64,000 bases of DNA from Flagellimonas onchidii (lineage in GTDB: Bacteria; Bacteroidota; Bacteroidia; Flavobacteriales; Flavobacteriaceae). The stretch's first letter is position 1; each line of letters opens with the position of its first letter. The stretch covers positions 1 through 64,000 of the forward strand of contig NZ_SRXX01000020.1 of NCBI RefSeq assembly GCF_004804315.1, read 5' to 3'. Shown here one piece after another: positions 44,701 to 53,056 of the stretch. The position numbers were made by a program, and so were the translations under genes. The notes below the pieces were generated by a model, which worked only from the letters and a program-made list of their open reading frames with translations, did not search any database and had not been told where the DNA came from.

Positions 44701-45494
44701 ACAAGAACCAGGTGGTGTCCTATGATTTTCAGTTTCCTGAAAATGCTCAAATTTATATTATTAGAGGAGGGGAACCAGGAGGCTATTTTGAAGGTATGCC
44801 CTTAGGTGTAAGGGCTGCTTACCAATGGGCAGGTTTAACCGATACGGGAGGTTCACAAATATTGGATGCCAATGGAAATATAGTAAGATACGATTCTACT
44901 GAATTTGGTTTTGGTGGTATAGAGGACGAAAATGCGCTTACTTTTACCAAACCATTTCAGGCTCCTTATTTTGGAGGATGGACAAACGCCTTTACCTATA
45001 AAGGATTTACATTATCGGCATTGATTTCGTATAAAATGGGACATGTATATAAAAGTCCTTACGAAACCCCATTTACAGGAATAACCACTATTCATAGGGA
45101 CGTAGCAAACCGTTGGCAGCAACCTGGGGATGAAGCCACAACAGATATACCATACCCATGGTTCAGTAGCTTTACTGAAAGAGCAAATAGTAGTAGTTAT
45201 TTTGATGATGCCAACATACGTTATAAAGATGCCAGCTTTGTGAGGCTAAGGGACATTACTTTAAGATATGACCTTAACAAAGAAGTGCTTAAAAGGTTGC
45301 CTTTTGAAGGTATATCCTTTACCGCACAAGTAAGAAACTTAGGGCTTCTATGGAGGGCAAATAAAGAAGACATCGATCCAGACTACGTGCCATTTTCTGG
45401 AGGAGCTTTTCAAAACCAGAATAGCTTTATATTAAGCAGAGAAACGGTTTCACCTAACAAACAATTTGTGCTTGGATTGGAATTTCAATTTTAA
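41757..45494 (+). CDS. SusC-type TonB-dependent transporter with STN domain
   Basis: 1245 residues. Signal peptide after a basic start (MRTLFFLCCSIALGFTPENG..SQ), STN domain (about 48-115, VTVEEVFRLIKAQTDYTFIF), carboxypeptidase-regulatory-like domain (about 135-220, MITGTVTNEVGQPLAGASVY), plug with DEVVVTGYTSVKRNRTAASS and ALWGVRASNGVIVITTKKGG, barrel ending KQFVLGLEFQF. Larger than the first SusC (1149) with a longer regulatory domain insertion. SusD follows after 20 bp. Downstream genes are peptidases and redox proteins rather than glycosidases, so a peptide-like ligand is more likely than a glycan. Confidence 0.95.
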   Translation: MENTFTNVHLSIKKKLLNIAMRTLFFLCCSIALGFTPENGFSQNAKITIDSDKTVTVEEVFRLIKAQTDYTFIFKSDQFKDHPKVQLEEGVLTVKELLEKSVAKSGYKIGFTKANTILVVPRPNKATLIFPEQDTFMITGTVTNEVGQPLAGASVYVNSQNPNEDFDRSDFAIRGTTTDFEGNFELEVSINYYLIVGYIGFEQFSQQITSKDQTVFQIILKESKNQLDEVVVTGYTSVKRNRTAASSTKIGGKAIERQITLNVASRLEGLSPGLLTTVENADGGEELTFTLRGQSTFDQGGVGQQATRANRAPLIVVDGFPIEGGINSVNPNDIESIDQLQDAAATALWGVRASNGVIVITTKKGGVGRPQFTYSTNLFISEKPNLDDYQVASAADLVDVISEGIQAGQDFDAASGNNRRFLNGVQQVWWDYYNQSGTSPGAPDDPNFAPARDAALAQLSQNDSFREWEDNLLRTSFSTQHNFSVRGGNGAHNYYFSTTYNDIESVEIGDKSNRLNLLLNNDFRFSDKFSANIGVNAVFDNAERNAEGIGTVAVTRSGDQGDASVPRFTSLYNADGSLANVPRRISLPYQDELLSSGAGFLPFSYNPITEMANNDFTTRRRNYRFNIGLQYKLTDWLTADAKGQYETGFNERRAYRNESNYNTRWRINSWLSTDANGFPVYAFPRGGVLDLRQSELNSYTLRGQLLFNKVFNKHHITATIGAEIREYTTDEDYRQLLGYNDQTKQQDVTVDWRFLSNVDRSYRSIIQSFGPRYSNPAAITTVETRQVSSFGNLVYTFDNRYSLNFTIKNDQTNIFGVSARLRTNPLWAVGANWNVTNEKFFNVNWIDNLNIKGSYGIAGNILPGSRAVSVLSVRQGITSNGERGVIGLGLPGNPQLSFERTATTNLALEGNFFGRLFASFEYYDKTSTDLLIPGEINPTLGFRTLIINDGELKNTGFTAVLAGDIVQSEDFTWNTNFNFSYNKNQVVSYDFQFPENAQIYIIRGGEPGGYFEGMPLGVRAAYQWAGLTDTGGSQILDANGNIVRYDSTEFGFGGIEDENALTFTKPFQAPYFGGWTNAFTYKGFTLSALISYKMGHVYKSPYETPFTGITTIHRDVANRWQQPGDEATTDIPYPWFSSFTERANSSSYFDDANIRYKDASFVRLRDITLRYDLNKEVLKRLPFEGISFTAQVRNLGLLWRANKEDIDPDYVPFSGGAFQNQNSFILSRETVSPNKQFVLGLEFQF

Positions 45495-45514
45495 CAACAT
45501 AAAAAAATAAAAAA

Positions 45515-46978
45515 ATGAAGTATTTTAATATAAAAATAGTAGCACTGTTGTTTTTATTGAATACAACAGTTTCCTGTGATGATTACGTAGATATTGAGCC
45601 GCAAGGTTTTGCTATACCCGTTAGTGCCATAGAACTTGATTTGGTTTTGGAAAGTGGTCAGTCCTTTGATTTAAGAGCCGACCAAATGTACTCGCGTTTG
45701 TTGACCGATGATACAGGATGGACATTTGATTTCCAAGAATTTTTTGCTCAGGAAAACCCTGACGATATTCATGAACTGAATTTTTATCGATTTCTTCCGG
45801 AGCCCATACCTCAAGGACAAAGTGACCCAACATGGAATCAGGTTTACGCAACCATTGGACAAACTAATTTTGTCCTGGATTTCATAGATGAGGTTGAAGC
45901 TACCGATAGCGAACGTTCTAGAATAAAGGCAGAGGCATTAGCGGCAAGGGCTCTTTCCTATTTTGTTTTGGTGAATACTTATGGCCAACCTTATACCACA
46001 GCAGTAGAAAATGATGAAGATTCTGGGGTGCCGATCATAATCGGGACGTTTGGGGATACAGGTCAATCCTTAAAACGGGCAACTCTTAAAGAGGTTTACG
46101 AACTTATCATTGAAGATTTGGAAGAAGCGATAACATTGTTTCCTGCCGATTTGGTAAGCAATAATTTTAGACTGAGCAAGGTGGCTGCCTATGCTATATT
46201 GGCAAGAACGTATCTGGTTATGGGGCAATATGCCATGGCGGGCGAAGCTGCGGATGAAGCATTGGCCATAAAAGATAACCTGTTGGATTATAATACCGAT
46301 TTGCTGGAAGGTGAGGTATTTGATTTTTCTTGTTTTTGTTTTGTTGGCAATGACAAATTTGAAGAACCTGTGAACCATGAAAATCCAGAGATGATTTTAA
46401 ATAGAGGTCTCATATTTGCCCCAGGATTTTTTAATCAAAATACCTTTGAGTTTATTTCTACAACAATTCTATCACCAGATTTAGAGGCCATCTTTGATCA
46501 AACCAATGACCTGAGATATGCTAGAAGAACTTCTGACGGAACTTTCGGAAGGATTCTTAACGAGACTGATAATGCCTTTAATGGCATCAGAGTGTCCGAA
46601 GTATGGCTTATTAAAGCGGAGGCTGAGGCCAGAACCGGAGATTTTGGTCAAGCTATGTCCATAATCAACAATTTAAGGGCAAAACGATTTGATACAGCCG
46701 TGGTAGCTGCCGATGGACATATCCTTACGGCTACAAATCAAACGGAAGCCATTCAGCATATTTTGGAGGAAAGAAGAAGGGAGTTGATGTTTACAACTTC
46801 CAGGCTAATAGATATCAGAAGGTTGAACGCTTTGGAAAATGCAAATATTTCCGTCACACATGTTGTAGGTGATGGGGTTACAGAAACCTTAGGACCTAAC
46901 GATAATAGATGGACCTATGCCATTTATTCTGATGTGATAGATATGAGCAATGGTGAAATTGTGCAAAACCCTAGATAA
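45515..46978 (+). CDS. SusD-family substrate-binding lipoprotein
   Basis: 487 residues. Lipoprotein signal FLLNTTVSC (cysteine near 21), then DDYVDIEPQGFAIPVSAIEL. Body includes ALAARALSYFVLVNTYGQPY (about 146-165) and the C-terminal ILEERRRELMFTTSRLIDIRRLN signature. Forms the surface lid of the upstream SusC. Followed by a perfect hairpin (46990-47024) before the thioredoxin gene. Confidence 0.94.
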   Translation: MKYFNIKIVALLFLLNTTVSCDDYVDIEPQGFAIPVSAIELDLVLESGQSFDLRADQMYSRLLTDDTGWTFDFQEFFAQENPDDIHELNFYRFLPEPIPQGQSDPTWNQVYATIGQTNFVLDFIDEVEATDSERSRIKAEALAARALSYFVLVNTYGQPYTTAVENDEDSGVPIIIGTFGDTGQSLKRATLKEVYELIIEDLEEAITLFPADLVSNNFRLSKVAAYAILARTYLVMGQYAMAGEAADEALAIKDNLLDYNTDLLEGEVFDFSCFCFVGNDKFEEPVNHENPEMILNRGLIFAPGFFNQNTFEFISTTILSPDLEAIFDQTNDLRYARRTSDGTFGRILNETDNAFNGIRVSEVWLIKAEAEARTGDFGQAMSIINNLRAKRFDTAVVAADGHILTATNQTEAIQHILEERRRELMFTTSRLIDIRRLNALENANISVTHVVGDGVTETLGPNDNRWTYAIYSDVIDMSNGEIVQNPR

Positions 46979-46989
46979 AATAATAAGCT

Positions 46990-47024
46990 AAATAAGGCGG
47001 TATGATTGCTGTACCGCCTTATTT
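46990..47024 (+). terminator. Perfect hairpin between susD and tlpA-like gene
   Basis: AAATAAGGCGGTA (46990-47002) pairs perfectly over 13 bp with TACCGCCTTATTT (47012-47024), 9-nt loop, followed by A+T-rich ATTATAG. A terminator or attenuator that would reduce expression of the thioredoxin gene relative to SusCD. Confidence 0.7.
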
Positions 47025-47049
47025 ATTATAGAATTATAAAAATAATCGT

Positions 47050-47550
47050 ATGAAAAAGAAAATAATTTTTTTGAAAGTTATATTTATGTTGTCCGTTAGT
47101 TTGAATCTATCTGCGCAGGAAACTTTAAAGGTTGGCGATACCGCTCCTAATTTTGAGTTGCAGGCTTCTAACGGGAACACCTATAATCTTTCAGATTTTA
47201 AAGGAAAAATGGTCGTGTTGGATTTTTGGGCCATGTGGTGCGGGCCTTGTAAAAAGAAGATGCCCAAGATTCAAGAACTACACAAAACTTATAACAAAAA
47301 AGGCGTTGAAGTGTTGGGCATGTTAGCTATGAACTCTGGTGCAGAAGATAAAGCAAAAGCCTATTTTAACGATAAAGGGTATAGCTTTAAACTTATATAT
47401 GGTAACGATCAATTGGTCAAAGATTATGGTTTGATGTTTTTGCCAACAGTAACCGTTATCGATCAAAAAGGTGTGATATTATATCATTCCACAAAACCAA
47501 ACCCAAATGAGTACGAAGATATTGTAAAGCTGATTAAAGAACATAGTTAA
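47050..47550 (+). CDS. TlpA-like periplasmic thioredoxin
   Basis: 166 residues: signal peptide MKKKIIFLKVIFMLSVSLNLSA, then an AhpC/TSA-TlpA fold with VGDTAPNFELQASNGNTYNL and the active site DFWAMWCGPCKKKMP (CGPC near 60-63), cis-Pro region LMFLPTVTVID. A reductant/oxidant of cysteine pairs in exported proteins, probably kept reduced by DsbD (60,432-62,474). It lies after the susD hairpin and before the FG-GAP genes. Confidence 0.93.
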   Translation: MKKKIIFLKVIFMLSVSLNLSAQETLKVGDTAPNFELQASNGNTYNLSDFKGKMVVLDFWAMWCGPCKKKMPKIQELHKTYNKKGVEVLGMLAMNSGAEDKAKAYFNDKGYSFKLIYGNDQLVKDYGLMFLPTVTVIDQKGVILYHSTKPNPNEYEDIVKLIKEHS

Positions 47551-47662
47551 TCAATCTTGTTGGTTGTCACTTTAAAAGAATCACAAAAAGTGAATCTTCC
47601 CTAAAGAGTACCTGTTTTTAATAAAATAATAATATCCGTAAATGCATCATAAAAATAAAACT

Positions 47663-47720
47663 TTTGTCATGCTGAAACAACACTTCCACTTCGCTCAGTG
47701 TGACAGTTCAGCGTGACAAA
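47663..47720. repeat. REP-like palindromic element
   Basis: TTTGTCATGCTGAA (47663-47676) and TTCAGCGTGACAAA (47707-47720) form a 14-bp near-perfect inverted repeat (one T-G mismatch) around a 30-nt spacer holding CTTCGCTCAGTGTGACAG. This resembles short palindromic repeats dispersed between genes in Bacteroidota genomes. Confidence 0.6.
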
Positions 47721-47771
47721 TGTGGATTATATATAATTATGGACAATCAAAAAACAATAAAAAATTAGCAC

Positions 47772-49673
47772 ATGAAATCAATAAATTTAATAATGGCACT
47801 TTTCTGCATAGCCATTGTAAGTGGTCAAAACCCCAACGAAGACAAAATAAAGACTACCAATTTTCCAAAATTAAAGAAATTGGTTAGTACAGATATCCCC
47901 GGAGCCATTTCATTTTCGCAACCCCAATTAATTACAGGAACAAAGCAAGAAATAAGAATTGAAAAACACGGATTAATCTACCCGGCATTTTTCGATTGGA
48001 ATAAGGACGGAAAAAAGGATTTGTTGTTGGGCGAATTTGAGACCGGAAAAACAGGCTCCAATATTAAAGTATATATCAACAAAGGCTCTAAAAAGAAACC
48101 AAAATTCTCGGGCGAGTACTTTTATGCTACCGATGTAAAAGGAGACACCATCACCAATTACCAGTGGTGCTGTATAGGCATTCACCCAAGAGTGGTAGAC
48201 CTTGACCAGGATGGTTACGACGATATCCTGTCCGGCCAGTACAATCCCGGAGCCATTTCGTGGTGGCGAGGCTCTAAAGATGGATTCTTACCAAGAAAAA
48301 TAGTGCCACAGGAAGGATACAATACAGCCGGTCCCAGCGATACACATCGAACCAAATTAGGTTCTGCCCCATGGCAACCGGAACATTTATCGTATTGGAA
48401 CTATACCACTTCAGATTTTGGAGATTTTAATGGAGATGGGCTGTTGGATTTATTTGTGGGAGGATCAGGAGACATGCGTGTGGCCCTTAATATTGGGACT
48501 AAAGAAAACCCAAAATTTGGACTTCGCAACTACCTATACCATGTAGACGGTAGCATTTTATATGTGAAAAAGCCAAAGCAAAAAGAAATTGATGCATCAA
48601 GAAAACAACTAAGGTACCCATTAATGTCTGGTGTTGGAAAATCTTATATCAAACCTGTAGATTGGGATAAAGACGGAGTTTTGGATTTACTGGTTACTTA
48701 TGAGTACAAGAAAAAAGGACACAACCCCATAGACTTCTATAGGGGCGTCAATACAGACAAAGGCTTACGCTTTGAAAAGAGAGTACCAGTTATTACGGCA
48801 AAAGACGGTTCAAAAGCGTTACCCGGCGTGCAGCCCATGATAACCTTAACAGATTATAACAATGACGGTGTACAAGATATCGTATTAGGGCTATCTGTAC
48901 CAACCATCAATGGTTTTGAGGCAGCTAATGAGGTCGCTTGGGCTTGGGCAGCAGATTTAAAAATTGAAATGCCCGGGAAAGACGCTGGAAGACAATTACA
49001 ATATTTCAAAGGGGGGCTGGAAGAGATTATAAAAAGGTTTGAAGATCCAGAGCAAGGTAAGTTCTTTAAGCAAATGATGCTTGGCAATTTAGAGGATCAT
49101 AAATATCTCACGATGCGCCACCGTGGATATGTGTTTGTGATGTATGGGAAAAAAGCTACCACAAAAGCCACACCAAAAATGGGAGTAGAAGCAGCACCAG
49201 CTTATGAAAGGAAATTAATTCCGAACGAAGTCGTAAAAAAAGGAAATTTAGAAGGGCCAGTAAATTATAGTGCAAAAGTTCCCGAAAGAACAAATCATAG
49301 AGAAATGTTTACAGCAGAAGTAACCATTACATTTGATAAAGGGTGGCACGGTTATGTAGATAATAAAGCCAACAGAAAAGATGGGTTTATTCCAACCACG
49401 GTAGCTTTTGAGTATCCAGATTTTATTGAACCCGTAGAGGATGTGGTAGCACCCAAAGAATCCTACAAAGGATTATCTAAAGTTTACAAAGGAGACGTAA
49501 CATTCAGGCAAAAATTCAAATTCAAAAAAATAACGAGCCGTAAAGAACTCTATGACTTACCTAAAAGCTACGAAGTAAAAGCACATATAAAGTTCCAGAC
49601 GTGCGATGCAAATATTTGTTTGCCACCAAAAGAGATTACAGAAAATTTAAATGCAACGGTTAAATTACAATAA
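47772..49673 (+). CDS. FG-GAP/VCBS propeller protein with C-terminal DsbD-alpha-like domain, copy 1
   Basis: 633 residues. Signal peptide MKSINLIMALFCIAIVSGQ. Beta-propeller repeats of the FG-GAP/VCBS type with Ca-binding-style DxDxDG loops: FDWNKDGKKDLLLGE (74-88), VDLDQDGYDDILSGQ (142-156), GDFNGDGLLDLFVGG (217-231), then VDWDKDGVLDLLVTY and TDYNNDGVQDIVLGL. About residues 500-633 form a DsbD N-terminal-like immunoglobulin domain with EVTITFDKGWHGYVDNKANR and, near the end, FQTCDANICLPP, whose C-x4-C pair matches the reactive pair of DsbD-alpha. A WCC pair sits at 132-134. Role in redox relay or substrate binding is inferred. Confidence 0.8.
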   Translation: MKSINLIMALFCIAIVSGQNPNEDKIKTTNFPKLKKLVSTDIPGAISFSQPQLITGTKQEIRIEKHGLIYPAFFDWNKDGKKDLLLGEFETGKTGSNIKVYINKGSKKKPKFSGEYFYATDVKGDTITNYQWCCIGIHPRVVDLDQDGYDDILSGQYNPGAISWWRGSKDGFLPRKIVPQEGYNTAGPSDTHRTKLGSAPWQPEHLSYWNYTTSDFGDFNGDGLLDLFVGGSGDMRVALNIGTKENPKFGLRNYLYHVDGSILYVKKPKQKEIDASRKQLRYPLMSGVGKSYIKPVDWDKDGVLDLLVTYEYKKKGHNPIDFYRGVNTDKGLRFEKRVPVITAKDGSKALPGVQPMITLTDYNNDGVQDIVLGLSVPTINGFEAANEVAWAWAADLKIEMPGKDAGRQLQYFKGGLEEIIKRFEDPEQGKFFKQMMLGNLEDHKYLTMRHRGYVFVMYGKKATTKATPKMGVEAAPAYERKLIPNEVVKKGNLEGPVNYSAKVPERTNHREMFTAEVTITFDKGWHGYVDNKANRKDGFIPTTVAFEYPDFIEPVEDVVAPKESYKGLSKVYKGDVTFRQKFKFKKITSRKELYDLPKSYEVKAHIKFQTCDANICLPPKEITENLNATVKLQ

Positions 49674-49683
49674 CATAAGAAAG

Positions 49684-51567
49684 ATGAAACTATTTAGTAC
49701 AGTAATAGGGTTGTTTTGTGCAACAGCAGTATTGGCACAAAACCCACAAGAAGATAAAATAAAGACCACCAACTTCCCCAAGTTAAAAGAGTTGGTGAGT
49801 ACAGAAATTCCCGGAGCGATTACCTTTTCGCAACCCCAATTGATTACAGGGACAAAGCAAGAAATAAGGACCGAAAAACACGGTTTGATCTACCCAGCGT
49901 TTTACGATTGGAACAAGGACGGTAAAAAAGATTTGTTATTAGGTGAGTTTGAAACCGGGCAAACAGGCTCCAACATTAAAGTATATATCAACAAAGGCTC
50001 TAAGAAGAACCCAAAATTTTCAGGAGAATACTTTTATGCTACCGATGTAAAGGGCGACACCATCACCAATTACCAATGGTGCTGTATAGGCATCCACCCA
50101 AGGTTGGTAGACCTTGATCAGGATGGTTATGATGATATCCTGTCCGGCCAGTATAACCCCGGTGCCATTTCGTGGTGGCGCGGTTCCAAGGAGGGCTTTT
50201 TGCCCCGTGTATTTATAGAACAGGAAGGATATAGAGATACCAGAGCATTATCTCAAGAAGCAGCCCCTTGGAAAACTGATTCCAATAGCTATTGGAACTA
50301 CACCACGGCCGATTTTGCCGATTTTAACGGTGATGGGCTTCTAGACCTGTTTGTTGGAGGCTCTGGCGATATGCGTGTGGCATTGAACGAAGGCACCAAG
50401 GAACAACCAAAATTTGGTCATAGAAACTACCTGCACCATGTCGACGGAAGGCTGTTGGAAGTAAAGCGTCCCTCGCAAGAAAAAATTGATGAAGCCGCCA
50501 AACGTGGAAGATACGTGGGTATGGCAGGCGTTTGGAAAACCTATATGAAACCTGTGGATTGGGATAAAGATGGTGTGTTGGACTTGTTGGTAACCTACGA
50601 ATACAAAAAGAAATACCATAATGCCATTGATTTTTACCGAGGAGTCAATACCGATAAAGGTATCCGTTTTGAAAAAAGAGTACCATTAGTTACTGCAAAA
50701 GACGGCACTAAGGCCTTACCAGGTGTACAACCTATGATGACGTTGACCGACTACAACAACGATGGCGTACAAGATATTGTTTTCGGATTGTCAATCCCAA
50801 CCATCAATGGTTTTGAGGCAGCCAACGAAATAGCTTGGGCTTGGGCTGGAGACTTAAAGATTGAAATGCCGGGGAAAGATGCCGGGAGGCAAATAGCATA
50901 TTATAAAGGAGGGTTAAAAGAAATAAAAGAAAGATTTTTAGACCCTCAGCAAGGAAAATTCTTTAAGCAAATGATGCTTGGTAATTTAGATGATGAAAAA
51001 TATTTAACCATGCGTCACAGAGGTTATGTATTTGTTATGTACGGTAAAAAAGCCATCTCAAAAGCCACTGCAAAAACGGTAACAGCGGCCCCTGCCGAAG
51101 TATTGGAAGAAATTAAAAATGAAGTTGTTGTAGGGAGCAATGGAACAGGTCCTGTGCAATACCAAATTAAAGTGCCACAGCGCATTGACCCTAGGAAAGG
51201 TTCGTTTTTTGCAGAAGTAACCATCACTTTTGATGATAAGTGGCACGGTTATGTAGATAATAAAGCCAACAAAAAGGACGGCTTTATCCCTACCACAGTA
51301 ACTTTTCAGCCTTCAGAATGGATAGAGCCTGTTGGAAACTTGGTCGTACCCAAAGAATCCTATAAAGGTCTGGCAAAAGTATACAAAGGTGCCGTGGTCT
51401 TTAAACAGGAGTTTAAACTAAAAAGATCTGCCAACAGGGAAGAAATGGAGAGAGCTTACCAGGCTAAACACACCATAAATACAAAAGTAACCTACCAAAC
51501 CTGCGATGATAACATTTGTTTGCCACCAAAAACCATTGAGCAGGATATAGAAATGATGATACAGTAG
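49684..51567 (+). CDS. FG-GAP/VCBS propeller protein with C-terminal DsbD-alpha-like domain, copy 2
   Basis: 627 residues from ATG 49684, which opens the signal peptide MKLFSTVIGLFCATAVLAQ; an in-frame ATG at 49651 would overlap copy 1. Same domain order as copy 1, with near-identical N-terminal half (PQLITGTKQEIRTEKHGLIY, FYDWNKDGKKDLLLGEFETG, WCCIGIHPR) and a more divergent linker and C terminus. The DsbD-alpha-like domain ends in YQTCDDNICLPPKT. Tandem paralogue from duplication; 10 bp separates the two genes. Both probably co-transcribed with the redoxin that starts 25 bp downstream. Confidence 0.8.
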   Translation: MKLFSTVIGLFCATAVLAQNPQEDKIKTTNFPKLKELVSTEIPGAITFSQPQLITGTKQEIRTEKHGLIYPAFYDWNKDGKKDLLLGEFETGQTGSNIKVYINKGSKKNPKFSGEYFYATDVKGDTITNYQWCCIGIHPRLVDLDQDGYDDILSGQYNPGAISWWRGSKEGFLPRVFIEQEGYRDTRALSQEAAPWKTDSNSYWNYTTADFADFNGDGLLDLFVGGSGDMRVALNEGTKEQPKFGHRNYLHHVDGRLLEVKRPSQEKIDEAAKRGRYVGMAGVWKTYMKPVDWDKDGVLDLLVTYEYKKKYHNAIDFYRGVNTDKGIRFEKRVPLVTAKDGTKALPGVQPMMTLTDYNNDGVQDIVFGLSIPTINGFEAANEIAWAWAGDLKIEMPGKDAGRQIAYYKGGLKEIKERFLDPQQGKFFKQMMLGNLDDEKYLTMRHRGYVFVMYGKKAISKATAKTVTAAPAEVLEEIKNEVVVGSNGTGPVQYQIKVPQRIDPRKGSFFAEVTITFDDKWHGYVDNKANKKDGFIPTTVTFQPSEWIEPVGNLVVPKESYKGLAKVYKGAVVFKQEFKLKRSANREEMERAYQAKHTINTKVTYQTCDDNICLPPKTIEQDIEMMIQ

Positions 51568-51592
51568 TTTCAACCTAATAAAAACAAAAGAA

Positions 51593-52834
51593 ATGATAAA
51601 AAATATAATAACATTATACGTTTTGGCTATTGCCTTAGTGAGCTGTAACCAAACCATAAAATTAGATGACCCTAATGTACAAGGTACAGGACCGGGAGCC
51701 AAAGCCGTAATGGATTTTGCAGAATCCAAATTAAAGGATATTCAATCTGTTTACGCGCAAGTAATATCTACAAAAGAGGCAGAAGGTAAGCAAGCTGAAG
51801 AAATATATGCCGGAGATATCCATATCGAATTTGGAGGAAAGCCGGGAACAGAAGGCAGTAAATTATACGAAACAAAACAAAACGTAAAAGGAAATCAAAG
51901 CCACATAAAAGGTGTTTTAACCTCTAATGGATTAAAAGAACTACATCTTAACCAAAAGAAAGTATTAAAAGGCGATAAAGATGCGCGAACCAATGCTAGG
52001 ATTATATATGCATTTTCATGGGTGTATAGCGATGCTAATTTTTATTCCCGTATGAGAGACTGGGCTTCAGATAGTTTATTTTCCCAAAACGGGAAGTATA
52101 TTAGTAATGTTTCGCTGGAAGCTATTGAAGCTGTAAATGGCAAAGATTGTTATGTAATTGCACAGGCAAATCCCCTATTGAAAGGAAACATTGATAGGTA
52201 TTATTTTGGCGTAAAGGATGGTCTGTATTATGGCAATTCAACTGAATATCAAGGAGAAGAAGGACGTGTAGTAACCAAAACCCTAATTAAAGAATTACAC
52301 ATTAATAAAGAACTGCCTGAGTTTGATGTAAAAGTGCCCGAAGATTTTAAAGTAGAAGTATATGTGGCTCCTTGGGACAAAGAGAGTATGGGAGTGGGTA
52401 TGCAAGCTCCAGATTGGACGTTACCCAATCAAGAAGGCGGGGAACAAACTTTATCTAAAGAATATGCAAATAACTTAGTACTGTTAGACTTTTGGGCTAC
52501 CTGGTGTGGTCCCTGTAAAGGCAAAATGCCCGATTTACAGAAAATACACGAAAAATATAAAGACAAAGGCTTAAAGGTAATCAGTGTACTTTCAGGAGAT
52601 GTAGGCCAAGAAGAAAAAGCCGCCGAGTACCTTAAAAAACATAAGTACACCTTTGATTTGGTATTTGGAAACCATGAATTATCAAAGCAGTATAAAGTAC
52701 GCTTCCTGCCTACGGTACTAATGATTGATAAGACCGGAAAAATTATTCATTTTAGGGATACCCCCGGAATCAATGATAATATAGACGAAAAAGTAGAACT
52801 GGAAGACGCCATTAAAAAAGCGTTGGATATTTAG
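51593..52834 (+). CDS. Lipoprotein redoxin with C-terminal TlpA-like domain
   Basis: 413 residues. Lipoprotein signal LAIALVSC (cysteine near 18) then NQTIKLDD. About residues 30-255 form a DUF2092-like or LolA-like beta domain (YAGDIHIEFGGKPGTEGSKL, YYFGVKDGLYYGNSTEYQ). About 265-413 are a thioredoxin-like domain with APDWTLPNQEGGEQTLSKEY and active site LDFWATWCGPCKGKMPDLQK. Together a membrane-anchored reductase whose first domain may bind lipid or substrate. Second TlpA-type protein in the locus. Confidence 0.88.
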   Translation: MIKNIITLYVLAIALVSCNQTIKLDDPNVQGTGPGAKAVMDFAESKLKDIQSVYAQVISTKEAEGKQAEEIYAGDIHIEFGGKPGTEGSKLYETKQNVKGNQSHIKGVLTSNGLKELHLNQKKVLKGDKDARTNARIIYAFSWVYSDANFYSRMRDWASDSLFSQNGKYISNVSLEAIEAVNGKDCYVIAQANPLLKGNIDRYYFGVKDGLYYGNSTEYQGEEGRVVTKTLIKELHINKELPEFDVKVPEDFKVEVYVAPWDKESMGVGMQAPDWTLPNQEGGEQTLSKEYANNLVLLDFWATWCGPCKGKMPDLQKIHEKYKDKGLKVISVLSGDVGQEEKAAEYLKKHKYTFDLVFGNHELSKQYKVRFLPTVLMIDKTGKIIHFRDTPGINDNIDEKVELEDAIKKALDI

Positions 52835-52950
52835 TTGGGAAGTTTGCAGGTCTCGTGTTCCTCACTGAAAACCCGATAGTGAATATTTACAATTAATAAT
52901 CAAAATCACATCCCATCGCCCGAGTTCACCGAGCAATGAGAAACTTCCAA
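52835..52950. repeat. MITE-like element with short inverted ends
   Basis: TTGGGAAGTTT (52835-52845) and AAACTTCCAA (52941-52950) are inverted (10 of 11 bases) and bound a 116-bp segment without coding potential, directly after the redoxin stop. Confidence 0.35.
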
Positions 52951-53056
52951 TACTGGATATTTAAAACAATATTGTAATCCTTGTTCTAGAGCAATTTAAG
53001 ATAATAACGGTTTTTTTAAGTGGCTGGCTTGACATAATTCTAAAAAAGTAAAATAA

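Noticed and set aside
47772..51567. Sequence duplication error or assembly artefact for the two FG-GAP genes
   Set aside because: The copies differ at many codons and have distinct linkers and signal peptides, so they are genuine paralogues.
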